The notes under the pieces: generated by a model | What the model was told of the DNA's origin: nothing | Database searches by the model: none | The model's input: only the letters and a program-made list of their open reading frames with translations | Part shown: positions 53,518 to 63,652 of the stretch, one piece after another | Numbering within the stretch: the first letter of the stretch is position 1 | How the letters are laid out: each line of letters starts with the position of its first letter | Program-made: the position numbers and the translations under genes | NCBI RefSeq assembly: GCF_009834565.1 | Contig: NZ_CP019428.1 | Location: 1,116,001-1,180,000 of the forward strand | From: Pseudomonas sp. R76 | GTDB taxonomy: Bacteria > Pseudomonadota > Gammaproteobacteria > Pseudomonadales > Pseudomonadaceae | DNA length: 64,000 bases | Reading direction: 5' to 3'

Positions 53518-56500
53518 ATGGAGCGTCTGAAACGCTTTTTTGCCGCTTTGACCCGTTGGGGCCTAGGCTTGTGCGCCTTGCTGCTGGTGTTGGCAGCGGT
53601 GTACGTGAGCCTGGGTCGTGAATTGACCCCGCTGGTGGCTGAATACCGCGCCGAAATCGAAGCCAAGGCCCAGGCCGCGGTGGATATGCCCGTGCACATC
53701 GGCAGCCTGGAAGGGCGCTGGAGCGGCTTCGCGCCGGTGCTGCTGGCCCACGACGTGATGGTCGGCGAGGGCAGCAGTGCCTTGCGCCTTGACCAGGTTG
53801 AAGTGGTGCCGGATCTGTGGGCCAGCCTGATGGCGCGCGAAGTGCGCATTGCCCACCTGGAAGTCAGTGGCCTGCAATTGAGCGTCAAGGAAGACAAGGA
53901 TGGCCGTTGGGCGCTGCAAGGCTTGCCGGTGCAGGATGACCAGCCGCTGGACCCGGAGCAATTGCTCACGCGTATGCAAATGGTCAAGCGTGTGTCGTTG
54001 CTCGATAGCCAAGTTACCTTGCAACCCTTCGACCAGTCGCCGCTGACCCTGACTTACGTGGGCCTGAGCCTGCACACCGGCGCCACCCGCCAACGCCTCG
54101 ATGCCCGCCTGACCTTGCCTGATGGGCAGCCTCTTGCCCTGAGCCTGCGCAGCCGAATTCGCGCCAGCCAATGGAAAGACGGCCAAGTCGAAGCCTACCT
54201 GAGCCTGCCCCAAAGCGATTGGGCAAAATGGATTCCGGCCAAGCTGACCCAGCAGTGGAAACTCACCCAATTCAAAGCGGGTGGCGAGTTCTGGCTGACC
54301 TGGGCAAAGGGCGCTGTGCAAAGCGCAGCGGTGCGCCTCAATTCACCTCAGGTGAAGGGCAGCTACGCCGAGCGCAAGCCGGTGCATATTGAAAACCTTG
54401 CCCTGACAGCTTACCTGCAACGCAGCGATACCGGCCTCAAGGTGCTGTTTGATTCGCTGGCGATGAACATCGGTGAGACGCGCTGGGAGTCACGCCTGCA
54501 ATTGCAGCAGAGCCTGGCTACCGACAAGGACCTGGAAGTCTGGAAGCTGCAGGCTGATCGCCTCGACCTGACGCCCATCACGCCGCTGCTGAATGCCTTG
54601 GCACCCTTGCCTGAAGGCTTTGCCAAAACCATAGAACACCTCAAAGCCACCGGCTTGCTGCGCAATGTGCTGGTGGATTTCCGCCCCCAGGACACCAGCG
54701 ACCAGAAGGTCAGCTTTGCCGCAAACCTGGAGCGCATCGGCTTCGATGCTTACCTTGGTGCGCCAGCCGCGCGGAACGTGTCCGGCAGCATCAGTGGCGA
54801 CCTGGGCCACGGCGAACTGCGCATGGACAGCAAGGACTTTTCCTTGCACCTGTTCCCGATCTTCGCCAAGCCCTGGCAGTACATCCAGGCCAACGCGCGC
54901 CTGACGTGGAAGCTGGATAAGGAAGGCTTCACCCTGATCGCTCCGTACATCAAGGTGCTGGGCGAGGAGGGCAAGGTTGCTGCGGACTTCCTGATTCGTC
55001 TGCATTTTGACCACAGCCAGGAAGACTACATGGACCTGCGGGTCGGCATGGTCGATGGCGATGGCCGTTTCACGCCCAAGTACCTGCCAGCGGTGTTGAG
55101 CCCGTCACTGGATGAATGGCTGCGCACGGCGATTCTCAAAGGTGCGGTTGACCAGGGTTTCTTCCAGTACCAAGGCTCGCTGAACCACGATGCATTGCCG
55201 GCTGCACGCAATATCAGCCTGTTCTTCAAGGTGCATGACGCCGAACTGGCATTCCAGCCGGGCTGGCCCCATGTGAGCAAGGTCAATGGCGAAGTGTTTG
55301 TCGAGGAGAGCGGCGTACGCATCCTGGCGAGCAAGGGTCAGTTGCTCGACACCAAGGTCAAGGACGTCTACGTCAACATTCCTCACGCGCCAGCCGGTAA
55401 GGACAGTCACCTGCTGATCACCGGTGGGTTTGCCGGTGGTTTGGGCGATGGCTTGAAAATCCTCCAGGATGCGCCGATAGGCACCGGCTCGACCTTTGCC
55501 GGGTGGAAAGGCGAGGGTGACCTGCAAGGCTCGCTGGACCTGGATATTCCATTGGCCAAGGGCACTGAGCCGAAGATTGTGGTGGACTTCCAGACCGACA
55601 AGTCCCGCCTGCAATTGGCCGAGCCGACCCTGGACCTGACTCAGCTCAAAGGTAATTTCCGCTTCGACAGTGCCAAGGGCTTGAGTGGTCAGAACATCTC
55701 GGCGCAAGCGTTTGACCGACCGATCACCGCGCAAATCTTCGCTGATGGCAAGCCGGGCAATATCAGTACGCGCGTTACCGCCAAAGGCCAAGTCACGGTT
55801 AAACGCCTGACGGACTGGTTAAAAATCAGCCAGCCAATGCCGGTGTCCGGCGATATTCCCTATCAACTGCAACTGACCCTGGATGGCGCTGATAGCCAAC
55901 TGATGGTCAGCTCCAGCATGAAGGGCGTAGCGGTCGATTTGCCGGCACCGTTTGGCATGCCCGCCAGCCAGGGTCGCGACAGTGTGTTCCGCATGACTTT
56001 GCAGGGCTCCGAGCGTCGCTACTGGTTCGACTACGGCGAGCTGGCGAGCTTTACCTTTGCCTCGCCACCCGACAAATTCAATGATGGCCGCGGGGAGTTG
56101 TTCCTGGGGGATGGGAGTGCCGTGCTCCCGGCTGCCAAAGGCCTGCGCATTCGCGGTGTGTTGTCTGAGCTGGACATCGACCCTTGGAAAAAACTGGTAA
56201 ACCGCTACGCCGGCAATGATCCAGGCGGCAGTGCCAAGCAACTGCTCAGTGGCGCAGATTTCAAGGTAGGCAAGCTGACCGGTTTTGGTACGCAGTTTGA
56301 TCAGGTCAATCTGCAATTGGATCGTAAGCCGGCTGCCTGGGGTTTGCAGTTAGACAGCCAGCAGGCCAAAGGCGCTGTGAACCTGCCGGATGCCAAGGGT
56401 GCACCTATTGCGATCAACTTGCAGTACGTGAAATTGCCGGCGGTGGACCCGACGGTGCAGGCGGATGAGAATGCGCCGGACCCATTGGCTGATATTGATC

Positions 56501-57333
56501 CAAAAGACATCCCTGCCCTGGATATAGCCATCAATCAGTTGTTCCAGGGGCCGGACCTGGTGGGGGCCTGGTCGCTGAAGATCCGGCCAACCGCCAAAGG
56601 GCTGGCCTTCAACAACCTGGACCTGGGCCTCAAAGGCATGCAACTCAAGGGGGCCGGTGGCTGGGAAGGTGCGCCGGGCGCCAGCAGCAGTTGGTACAAA
56701 GGCCGCCTGGATGGCAAGAACATCGCCGATGTACTCAAGGGCTGGGGCTTTGCGCCAACGGTGACCAGCGAGGACTTCCACCTCGACGTGGACGGTCGCT
56801 GGCCGGGTTCGCCGGCCTGGGTTGGGCCCAAGCGTTTCTCCGGCAGCCTGGATGCGGCGTTCCGCAAAGGCCAGTTCGTTGAGGTTGAAGGTGGTGCCCA
56901 AGCCCTGCGGGTGTTTGGTTTGCTGAACTTCAACTCTATTGGGCGCCGTTTGCGACTGGACTTCTCGGACTTGTTAGGCAAAGGCTTGAGTTATGACCGG
57001 GTCAAAGGTTTGTTAGCCGCCAGCAATGGCGTGTTCGTGACCCGTGAGCCCATCACCATGACTGGGCCATCCACTAACCTTGAGCTAAATGGCACGTTGG
57101 ACCTGGTCGCTGACCGGGTCGATGCCAAGCTGCTGGTTACATTGCCGGTGACCAATAACCTGCCGATTGCCGCGTTGATCGTGGGGGCGCCGGCCATTGG
57201 TGGCGCGCTGTTCCTGATCGACAAGTTGATCGGTGACCGCGTGTCGCGCTTCGCCAGCGTGCAATACAAGGTGCAAGGTCCTTGGAAGGATCCAAAAATC
57301 ACCTTCGACAAGCCATTTGAAAAACCAAACTGA
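53518..57333 (+). CDS. yhdP: YhdP family AsmA-like envelope protein
   Basis: 1271 residues. One N-terminal membrane helix (about 13-33, LGLCALLLVLAAVYVSLG), then a very long periplasmic beta-rich body (DUF3971 and AsmA-like C-terminal region). VDMPVHIGSLEGRWSGFAP near 55-75 and FDRPITAQIFADGKPGNISTR are family-like. The end carries PFEKPN. YhdP, TamB and YdbH are the proteins thought to carry phospholipids to the outer membrane. Lies between rng and the nitrilase gene, as in related genomes. Confidence 0.93.
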   Translation: MERLKRFFAALTRWGLGLCALLLVLAAVYVSLGRELTPLVAEYRAEIEAKAQAAVDMPVHIGSLEGRWSGFAPVLLAHDVMVGEGSSALRLDQVEVVPDLWASLMAREVRIAHLEVSGLQLSVKEDKDGRWALQGLPVQDDQPLDPEQLLTRMQMVKRVSLLDSQVTLQPFDQSPLTLTYVGLSLHTGATRQRLDARLTLPDGQPLALSLRSRIRASQWKDGQVEAYLSLPQSDWAKWIPAKLTQQWKLTQFKAGGEFWLTWAKGAVQSAAVRLNSPQVKGSYAERKPVHIENLALTAYLQRSDTGLKVLFDSLAMNIGETRWESRLQLQQSLATDKDLEVWKLQADRLDLTPITPLLNALAPLPEGFAKTIEHLKATGLLRNVLVDFRPQDTSDQKVSFAANLERIGFDAYLGAPAARNVSGSISGDLGHGELRMDSKDFSLHLFPIFAKPWQYIQANARLTWKLDKEGFTLIAPYIKVLGEEGKVAADFLIRLHFDHSQEDYMDLRVGMVDGDGRFTPKYLPAVLSPSLDEWLRTAILKGAVDQGFFQYQGSLNHDALPAARNISLFFKVHDAELAFQPGWPHVSKVNGEVFVEESGVRILASKGQLLDTKVKDVYVNIPHAPAGKDSHLLITGGFAGGLGDGLKILQDAPIGTGSTFAGWKGEGDLQGSLDLDIPLAKGTEPKIVVDFQTDKSRLQLAEPTLDLTQLKGNFRFDSAKGLSGQNISAQAFDRPITAQIFADGKPGNISTRVTAKGQVTVKRLTDWLKISQPMPVSGDIPYQLQLTLDGADSQLMVSSSMKGVAVDLPAPFGMPASQGRDSVFRMTLQGSERRYWFDYGELASFTFASPPDKFNDGRGELFLGDGSAVLPAAKGLRIRGVLSELDIDPWKKLVNRYAGNDPGGSAKQLLSGADFKVGKLTGFGTQFDQVNLQLDRKPAAWGLQLDSQQAKGAVNLPDAKGAPIAINLQYVKLPAVDPTVQADENAPDPLADIDPKDIPALDIAINQLFQGPDLVGAWSLKIRPTAKGLAFNNLDLGLKGMQLKGAGGWEGAPGASSSWYKGRLDGKNIADVLKGWGFAPTVTSEDFHLDVDGRWPGSPAWVGPKRFSGSLDAAFRKGQFVEVEGGAQALRVFGLLNFNSIGRRLRLDFSDLLGKGLSYDRVKGLLAASNGVFVTREPITMTGPSTNLELNGTLDLVADRVDAKLLVTLPVTNNLPIAALIVGAPAIGGALFLIDKLIGDRVSRFASVQYKVQGPWKDPKITFDKPFEKPN

Positions 57334-57381
57334 GAGCCTGTGGAGTAGCATGGCCGCATGCCCTTTACGGAGTGTCGGCCT

Positions 57382-58230
57382 ATGTCCCTTGCGGTAATTC
57401 AAATGGTCAGTCAGAGCGATGTTCTGGCCAACCTGGCCCAGGCCCGGCGCTTGCTGGAACAAGCGGCGGCAGGCGGTGCGAAGCTGGCAGTGCTGCCGGA
57501 AAACTTCGCCGCCATGGGCCGCCGTGACGTAGCCGATATCGGTCGCGCCGAAGCATTAGGCGAAGGCCCGATCCTGCCATGGTTGAAACAGACCGCCCGC
57601 GACCTCACCTTATGGATAGTGGCCGGCACATTGCCGTTGCCGCCCAAGGACCAACCCAACGCCAAGTCCAACGCCTGCTCGCTGCTGATCGACGATCAGG
57701 GCGAAATCGTAGCCCGTTACGACAAGCTGCACCTGTTCGATGTCGACGTGGCGGATGCTCGAGGTCGTTATCGTGAATCCGACGACTATGCTTTCGGTGG
57801 CAATGTGGTGGTGGCGGACACGCCGGTGGGGCGTTTGGGCCTGACGGTGTGTTACGACTTGCGCTTCCCCGAGCTGTACAGCGAGTTGCGCGCGGCGGGG
57901 GCTGAATTGATTACCGCGCCCTCGGCCTTTACAGCCGTAACCGGTGCTGCGCATTGGGATGTGCTGATTCGTGCGCGTGCCATCGAAACCCAGTGCTATC
58001 TGCTGGCGGCCGCTCAAGGCGGCGTACATCCAGGCCCGCGTGAAACCTACGGCCACGCGGCGATTGTCGACCCTTGGGGGCGTGTGCTGACACAACAGGA
58101 TCAAGGCGAAGCGGTGTTACTGGCCGAACGCGACAGCAGTGAACAGGCGTCGATACGGGCGCGCATGCCGGTGGTCAACCATCGGCGCTTTTTCTCGCAG
58201 GGCGCGCAGCGGCCTGCCTCGGAACGATGA
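57382..58230 (+). CDS. Carbon-nitrogen hydrolase (Nit1/YbeM-like amidase)
   Basis: 282 residues of the nitrilase superfamily. Catalytic triad: Glu in [10 protein letters not shown], Lys in [11 protein letters not shown] and C157 in [14 protein letters not shown]. The pattern and length fit the Nit1 class, which in E. coli and eukaryotes hydrolyses deaminated glutathione; that activity is an inference. It is 16 bases before tldD, likely the same transcript. Confidence 0.92.
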   Translation: MSLAVIQMVSQSDVLANLAQARRLLEQAAAGGAKLAVLPENFAAMGRRDVADIGRAEALGEGPILPWLKQTARDLTLWIVAGTLPLPPKDQPNAKSNACSLLIDDQGEIVARYDKLHLFDVDVADARGRYRESDDYAFGGNVVVADTPVGRLGLTVCYDLRFPELYSELRAAGAELITAPSAFTAVTGAAHWDVLIRARAIETQCYLLAAAQGGVHPGPRETYGHAAIVDPWGRVLTQQDQGEAVLLAERDSSEQASIRARMPVVNHRRFFSQGAQRPASER

Positions 58231-58246
58231 ATTTAAGGCCAAACCT

Positions 58247-59689
58247 ATGAGCGAGTTGTTGTCCTCAGTCAGTGAACATCTCCTGGCACCCGGTGGCGTG
58301 ACCATCGAAAGTTTGCAAACCGTGCTCGGCGATCTGGCCGGGCCAGGCATCGACGCAGCCGACCTGTATTTCCAGGGGCAGATTTCCGAGTCCTGGGCTC
58401 TGGAAGACGGCATCGTCAAGGAAGGCAGCTTCAACCTTGACCAAGGTGTGGGCGTGCGCGCGCAATCCGGTGAAAAGACCGGTTTTGCCTACAGCAACGC
58501 GATCACCCCTGAAGCCCTGGGCCTGGCGGCGCGTGCGGCGCGCTCGATTTCCCGCGCCGGCCAGAACGGTACGGTGCAGGCGTTCAGCACTCAGGACGTG
58601 GCGCAGTTGTATGCGCCGGACAATCCCCTTGAAGTGATCAGCCGCGCGGAAAAAGTTGATTTGCTCAAGCGTATCGACGCCGCTACCCGCGCGCTCGACC
58701 CGCGCATCCAGCAAGTCACGGTGAGCATGGCCGGCGTTTGGGAACGCATCCTGGTGGCGTCCACTGACGGTGGCCTGGCGGCAGATGTTCGGCCGCTGGT
58801 ACGGTTTAACGTCAGTGTGATCGTCGAACAGAACGGTCGCCGCGAGCGCGGTGGCCATGGCGGCGGCGGGCGTACCGACTACCGTTATTTCCTCGCTGAA
58901 GACCGCGCCATGGGGTACGCCCGTGAAGCGCTGCGCCAGGCGCTGGTCAACCTGGAGGCCATTCCGGCGCCGGCGGGTACGTTGCCGGTGGTATTGGGTT
59001 CGGGTTGGTCCGGGGTTCTACTCCACGAAGCGGTGGGCCATGGCCTTGAAGGCGACTTCAACCGCAAGGGCAGTTCCGCCTACAGCGGGCGCATGGGCGA
59101 AATGGTCGCGTCCAAGCTGTGCACCATTGTCGATGACGGCACCCTGGCCGGTCGCCGTGGCTCGCTGAGCGTCGACGACGAAGGCACGCCCACCGAGTGC
59201 ACCACGCTGATTGAAAACGGCGTGCTCAAGGGCTACATGCAAGACAAGCTCAATGCTCGCCTGATGGGCGTGGCGCGCACCGGTAACGGCCGCCGCGAGT
59301 CCTACGCGCACCTGCCGATGCCACGCATGACCAACACCTACATGCTCGGCGGCGAAAGCGACCCGGCAGAAATCATCGCCTCGGTAAAACGCGGGATCTA
59401 CTGCGCCAACCTCGGCGGCGGCCAGGTGGATATCACCAGCGGCAAGTTTGTGTTCTCCACCAGCGAGGCGTACCTGATCGAAGACGGCAAGATTACCGCG
59501 CCGGTCAAGGGGGCGACGTTGATTGGTAACGGGCCGGAAGCCATGAGCAAGGTGTCGATGGTCGGTAACGACCTGTCGCTGGACAGCGGTGTCGGCACGT
59601 GCGGCAAGGATGGGCAGTCGGTGCCGGTGGGTGTCGGCCAGCCAACCTTGAAAATTGATGCGATCACCGTGGGTGGCACGGGGTCGTAA
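58247..59689 (+). CDS. tldD: Metalloprotease TldD
   Basis: 480 residues. The zinc site is [11 protein letters not shown] (H260, E261, H264), with a further ligand expected in [10 protein letters not shown] near residue 386. TldD and TldE (PmbA) form a heterodimer that unfolds and cleaves peptides, including microcin B17 leader and antitoxin CcdA in E. coli. Start [17 protein letters not shown] after a 36-residue non-conserved reading. The partner gene pmbA lies 675 bases downstream. Confidence 0.96.
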   Translation: MSELLSSVSEHLLAPGGVTIESLQTVLGDLAGPGIDAADLYFQGQISESWALEDGIVKEGSFNLDQGVGVRAQSGEKTGFAYSNAITPEALGLAARAARSISRAGQNGTVQAFSTQDVAQLYAPDNPLEVISRAEKVDLLKRIDAATRALDPRIQQVTVSMAGVWERILVASTDGGLAADVRPLVRFNVSVIVEQNGRRERGGHGGGGRTDYRYFLAEDRAMGYAREALRQALVNLEAIPAPAGTLPVVLGSGWSGVLLHEAVGHGLEGDFNRKGSSAYSGRMGEMVASKLCTIVDDGTLAGRRGSLSVDDEGTPTECTTLIENGVLKGYMQDKLNARLMGVARTGNGRRESYAHLPMPRMTNTYMLGGESDPAEIIASVKRGIYCANLGGGQVDITSGKFVFSTSEAYLIEDGKITAPVKGATLIGNGPEAMSKVSMVGNDLSLDSGVGTCGKDGQSVPVGVGQPTLKIDAITVGGTGS

Positions 59690-59734
59690 GGGCCGGAGCT
59701 TCGGGTGGCGAAGGTCGCCACCCGGGGAAGAGGA

Positions 59735-60256
59735 TCAGCGCAGACCGCGTTGAGTCTCGTCCAGCTCACGGATGTACTTGAAGATTTTACGGCTGGTGGC
59801 CGGCGCCTTGTTATGCGCCTGCTCGTGCTGAGCCTGACGGATCAGGGAGCGCAGTTGCTGGCGGTCAGCATCCGGGTAGTCCAGCACGAATTTCTCCAGC
59901 ACCGCGTCATCGCCCGAGATCAGGCGGTCACGCCAACGTTCCAGGTTATGGAAACGTTCGTTGTACTGGCGAGTGGAGGCATCGGTTTGATCAAGCAACG
60001 CCAGAATCGCGTCAGTGTCCTGATCGCGCATCAGCTTGCCGATAAACATGATGTGCCGTTTACGCGCGATATTCGCGGTGTGCTTGGGTGCATCCGCAAG
60101 CGCCCGGCGCATTTCGTCGGTCAGTGGCAGTTTTGCAATCAAGTCTTTCTTGAGCGTTGTAAGGCGCTCGCCGAGGTCAACCAGAGCATGCAGCTCACGT
60201 TTGACCTGGGTTTTGCTTTTCTCCCCATCGAGGGAGTCGTCGTAAGAATCAACCAT
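59735..60256 (-). CDS. darP: DarP/YjgA (DUF615) ribosome-assembly factor
   Basis: 173 residues, all-helical and highly charged. [57 protein letters not shown] and [23 protein letters not shown] match DUF615. E. coli YjgA/DarP joins late 50S assembly. It is encoded opposite to tldD and pmbA, in between them. The start at 60256 is preferred to one 5 codons upstream. Confidence 0.94.
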   Translation of the reverse strand: MVDSYDDSLDGEKSKTQVKRELHALVDLGERLTTLKKDLIAKLPLTDEMRRALADAPKHTANIARKRHIMFIGKLMRDQDTDAILALLDQTDASTRQYNERFHNLERWRDRLISGDDAVLEKFVLDYPDADRQQLRSLIRQAQHEQAHNKAPATSRKIFKYIRELDETQRGLR

Positions 60257-60364
60257 GGTGGCAGTCCGCAAAGAAACGCCGCCATGATAACCAGTCGGGG
60301 GCCGCTTGTCCGGCCCGGTCGCTCGATGGCCTTAACCGAAAGCAGAATTTGAGTGGAGAAAACC

Positions 60365-61711
60365 ATGAGTGCAGCCCAAAGCGTCGGTCCGCAAGCGTTA
60401 CCGGCACTGCAGGAACAAGTCGAGCAGATCCTTGCCGAGGCCAAGCGCCAGGGGGCCAGTGCCTGTGAAGTGGCGGTGTCGCTGGAGCAGGGGCTGTCGA
60501 CGTCGGTACGCCAGCGCGAAGTGGAAACCGTTGAGTTCAACCGCGACCAGGGTTTCGGTATCACCTTGTATTCGGGGCAGCGCAAGGGCTCGGCCAGCAC
60601 GTCGGCCAGCGGGCCGGAGGCGATTCGTGAAACTGTCGCCGCTGCATTGGCAATTGCCAAACACACCTCTGAAGACGAAAGCTCAGGTCTCGCCGACAAA
60701 GCGTTGATGGCGAAGGACTTGAAGGATTTCGATCTGTTTCACGCCTGGGACATCACGCCTGAACAGGCGATCGAATTAGCGCTGACCTGCGAAGCGGCGG
60801 CCTTTGATGCCGACCCCCGTATCAAAAATGCTGACGGCACCACGTTGAACACGCATCAGGGCTGCCGTGTATACGGCAACAGCCATGGTTTTATCGGGGG
60901 TTACGCCTCCACTCGGCACAGCCTGAGCTGCGTGATGATCGCCGAAGCCGATGGCCAGATGCAGCGTGATTACTGGTACGACGTGAGCCGTAAGGGCGAA
61001 TTGCTGGCGGACCCGATCAGCATTGGCCAGCGCGCGGCGCAGCGTGCGGCGAGCCGTCTGGGCGCGCGCCCGGTGCCGACCTGTGAAGTGCCTGTGCTGT
61101 TTTCGGCCGAACTCGCAGGTGGCCTGTTCGGCAGCTTCCTGGGCGCCATCTCGGGTGGCAATCTGTACCGCAAGTCCTCATTCCTTGAGGGGGCAATCGG
61201 CCAGAAGCTGTTTCCTGAGTGGTTGACCATCGATGAGCGTCCGCACCTGATGCGCGCAATGGGCAGTGCGGCGTTCGACGGTGATGGCCTGGCGACCTAT
61301 GCCAAACCGTTCGTCGAGAAGGGCGAGTTGGTGTCCTATGTCCTGGGTACTTACTCCGGTCGCAAACTCGGCCTGCCAAGCACCGCCAACGCCGGTGGCG
61401 TGCACAACCTGTTCGTGACCCATGGCGACGAGGACCAGGCTGCGCTGTTGCGTCGTATGGGCAGAGGCTTGCTGGTCACCGAATTGATGGGCAGTGGCCT
61501 GAATATGGTGACCGGTGATTACTCACGTGGCGCGGCGGGTTTCTGGGTGGAAAACGGTGAGATTCAGTTCGCCGTTCAGGAAGTGACCATTGCTGGCAAC
61601 ATGCGCGATATGTTCAAGCAAATCGTCGCAGTGGGTAATGACTTGGAGCTGCGCAGCAACATTCGCACTGGGTCGGTACTGATCGAGCGGATGACTGTCG
61701 CCGGTAGCTAA
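60365..61711 (+). CDS. pmbA: TldE/PmbA, partner of TldD
   Basis: 448 residues, same fold as TldD but without a HExxH zinc site (corresponding region CEVPVLFSAELAGGLFGSFLGA). GLNMVTGDYSRGAAGFWVENGEI is the family C-terminal motif. Forms the TldD/E protease. Ribosome site GGAG 6 bases before the ATG. A terminator follows. Confidence 0.96.
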   Translation: MSAAQSVGPQALPALQEQVEQILAEAKRQGASACEVAVSLEQGLSTSVRQREVETVEFNRDQGFGITLYSGQRKGSASTSASGPEAIRETVAAALAIAKHTSEDESSGLADKALMAKDLKDFDLFHAWDITPEQAIELALTCEAAAFDADPRIKNADGTTLNTHQGCRVYGNSHGFIGGYASTRHSLSCVMIAEADGQMQRDYWYDVSRKGELLADPISIGQRAAQRAASRLGARPVPTCEVPVLFSAELAGGLFGSFLGAISGGNLYRKSSFLEGAIGQKLFPEWLTIDERPHLMRAMGSAAFDGDGLATYAKPFVEKGELVSYVLGTYSGRKLGLPSTANAGGVHNLFVTHGDEDQAALLRRMGRGLLVTELMGSGLNMVTGDYSRGAAGFWVENGEIQFAVQEVTIAGNMRDMFKQIVAVGNDLELRSNIRTGSVLIERMTVAGS

Positions 61712-61730
61712 AACACCACCACGCTCCACT

Positions 61731-61769
61731 AAAAAGGCGCGCCATCCTACAGATGGCGCGCTTTTTTTA
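61731..61769 (+). terminator. Rho-independent terminator after pmbA
   Basis: AAAAAGGCGCGCCATC / GATGGCGCGCTTTTTTT, 20 bases after the stop. Confidence 0.9.
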
Positions 61770-61826
61770 TGCCTGTGTCACAGATGGATTCATGTGCCAC
61801 TCTTGTTTTGATTCTCAATATCATTT

Positions 61827-61845
61827 AATAATAACTATCATTACC
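61827..61845 (+). promoter_or_regulatory. Fur box of the fagA-fumC-sodA operon
   Basis: AATAATAACTATCATTACC matches the 19-bp consensus GATAATGATAATCATTATC at 14 positions. A weaker overlapping match starts at 61810. It ends 15 bases before the fagA ATG. Iron limitation should induce the operon, as known for P. aeruginosa. Confidence 0.8.
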
Positions 61846-61860
61846 GAATGAGTGTGGATC

Positions 61861-62256
61861 ATGAGTTCTGTCCTGCATGAGGATCCGTACCTGGAAAGCT
61901 GGCGCTGGATGAGTCGTCAGATTCGCTGCGGCCTCGATCCCAATGAACCTCGCCTGATCGAACATTACCTCAACGAGGGTCGATACCTGGCGTGTTGCTC
62001 CGCGACGCATCCATGGACGATTGCCGAAACATCCTTCCGCCTGTTGATCGACACTGCCAGTGATATCGCCTTGCCCTGGCATTGGCGATCCACGTGTCTC
62101 GACCAAGCGTGGCGCCCGCTGCGCGACCTGGAAAACCTCTCTCACTGTGCCTGCCGCCTAAAGCGCTGGCAGACCTTTGCCTGGCAATTGGCAACTTGCG
62201 AATTGCTGCCTTCCATTTCTGTTTCTGACCTGGTGCAAGGATCCTCCGATGAGTAA
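61861..62256 (+). CDS. fagA: FagA, Fur-associated gene product
   Basis: 131 residues, no signal or membrane helix. SSVLHEDPYLESWRWMSRQIR, NEPRLIEHYLNEGRYLACCSATHPWTIAETSF and the Cys/Trp-rich C-terminal part resemble the P. aeruginosa FagA encoded before fumC. Its function is not known. A GTG three codons upstream (61852) is an alternative start. Its end overlaps fumC by 8 bases, implying coupled translation under Fur control. Confidence 0.85.
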   Translation: MSSVLHEDPYLESWRWMSRQIRCGLDPNEPRLIEHYLNEGRYLACCSATHPWTIAETSFRLLIDTASDIALPWHWRSTCLDQAWRPLRDLENLSHCACRLKRWQTFAWQLATCELLPSISVSDLVQGSSDE

Positions 62257-63625
62257 CACCCGTATCGAACGCGACAGCATGGGCGAACTGCAGGTGCCGG
62301 CCGAGGCCTTGTATGGCGCGCAAACCCAGCGCGCGGTGAACAATTTTCCGATCAGCAACCAACGCATGCCGAAGCAATTTATTCGCGCGCTGATCCTGGC
62401 CAAGGCCGCCGCCGCCAAGGTCAATGTCGACCTCAAGCAGATCAGCGAAAGCCAAGGCAAGGCCATCGTCGATGCCGCCCAAGGCTTGCTGGAAGGCGAT
62501 TTCATGCCGCACTTCCCGGTGGATATCTTCCAGACCGGTTCCGGCACCAGCTCTAATATGAACGCCAACGAAGTGATTGCGACTCTGGCCACACGGCTGT
62601 TGGGCGAGACGGTCAACCCCAACGACCATGTCAATTGTGGCCAAAGCAGCAACGACATCATTCCGACCACGATCCACGTCAGCGCCGCATTGGTGCTGCA
62701 CGAGCAAACGCTGCCGGCCCTGCTGCATCTGGTCCAGGTAATCGAACACAAGGCCGAGGAGGTTCACCCGTACATCAAGACCGGCCGCACTCACCTGATG
62801 GACGCCATGCCGGTGCGCATGAGCCAGGTGCTCAATGGTTGGGCGCAACAGCTCAAGGCCAATATCGGCCACTTGCAAGACCTGCTGCCGAGCTTGCAGG
62901 CCCTGGCCCAGGGCGGTACGGCGGTCGGCACGGGGATCAACGCGCACCCTGAATTCGCGGCACGTTTCAGCCAACAACTGAGCAGCCTCACTGGCGTGAA
63001 GTTCACGCCGGGCAAAAACCTGTTCGCATTGATCGGCTCTCAGGACACGGCCGTCGCCGTCTCCGGCCAGCTGAAAGCCACCGCGGTCTCGCTGATGAAA
63101 ATCGCCAATGACCTGCGCTGGATGAACTCCGGCCCGCTTGCAGGTCTGGGTGAAATCGAGCTGGAAGGCCTGCAGCCGGGCTCCTCGATCATGCCGGGCA
63201 AGGTCAACCCGGTGATTCCGGAGGCGACCGCCATGGTCGCGGCCCAGGTGATCGGCAATGACACGGTCATTACCGTCGCCGGCCAATCCGGTAACTTCGA
63301 GCTGAATGTGATGCTGCCGATCATTGCCCAGAACCTGCTCGGCAGCCTCGAACTGCTGGCCAATGCCAGCCGCTTACTGGCCGACAAGGCCATCGCCAGC
63401 TTCAAGGTCAACGAAGCCAAGCTTAAGGAGGCGCTGTCGCGCAACCCGATCCTGGTCACCGCACTTAACCCAATCATTGGTTACCAAAAAGCCGCTGAAA
63501 TCGCCAAGAAGGCCTATCAGCAGGGCCGTCCGGTCATTGACGTCGCCCTCGAGCACACCGACCTGCCCCGCAGCCAGCTTGAGATCCTATTGGATCCGGA
63601 AAAGCTCACGGCTGGCGGCGTGTAA
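62249..63625 (+). CDS. fumC: Fumarate hydratase, class II (iron-independent)
   Basis: 458 residues. FPVDIFQTGSGTSSNMNANEV, TGRTHLMDAMPVRMSQ and GSSIMPGKVNPVIPEA (catalytic serine loop, about 311-326) define the class II enzyme. It has no iron-sulfur cluster, so its place behind a Fur box makes sense: it replaces the iron-dependent fumarase when iron is short. Start MSNTRIERDSMG overlaps fagA. Confidence 0.97.
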   Translation: MSNTRIERDSMGELQVPAEALYGAQTQRAVNNFPISNQRMPKQFIRALILAKAAAAKVNVDLKQISESQGKAIVDAAQGLLEGDFMPHFPVDIFQTGSGTSSNMNANEVIATLATRLLGETVNPNDHVNCGQSSNDIIPTTIHVSAALVLHEQTLPALLHLVQVIEHKAEEVHPYIKTGRTHLMDAMPVRMSQVLNGWAQQLKANIGHLQDLLPSLQALAQGGTAVGTGINAHPEFAARFSQQLSSLTGVKFTPGKNLFALIGSQDTAVAVSGQLKATAVSLMKIANDLRWMNSGPLAGLGEIELEGLQPGSSIMPGKVNPVIPEATAMVAAQVIGNDTVITVAGQSGNFELNVMLPIIAQNLLGSLELLANASRLLADKAIASFKVNEAKLKEALSRNPILVTALNPIIGYQKAAEIAKKAYQQGRPVIDVALEHTDLPRSQLEILLDPEKLTAGGV

Positions 63626-63652
63626 TCACCGACTCTGCTTTGGAGGCTCACC

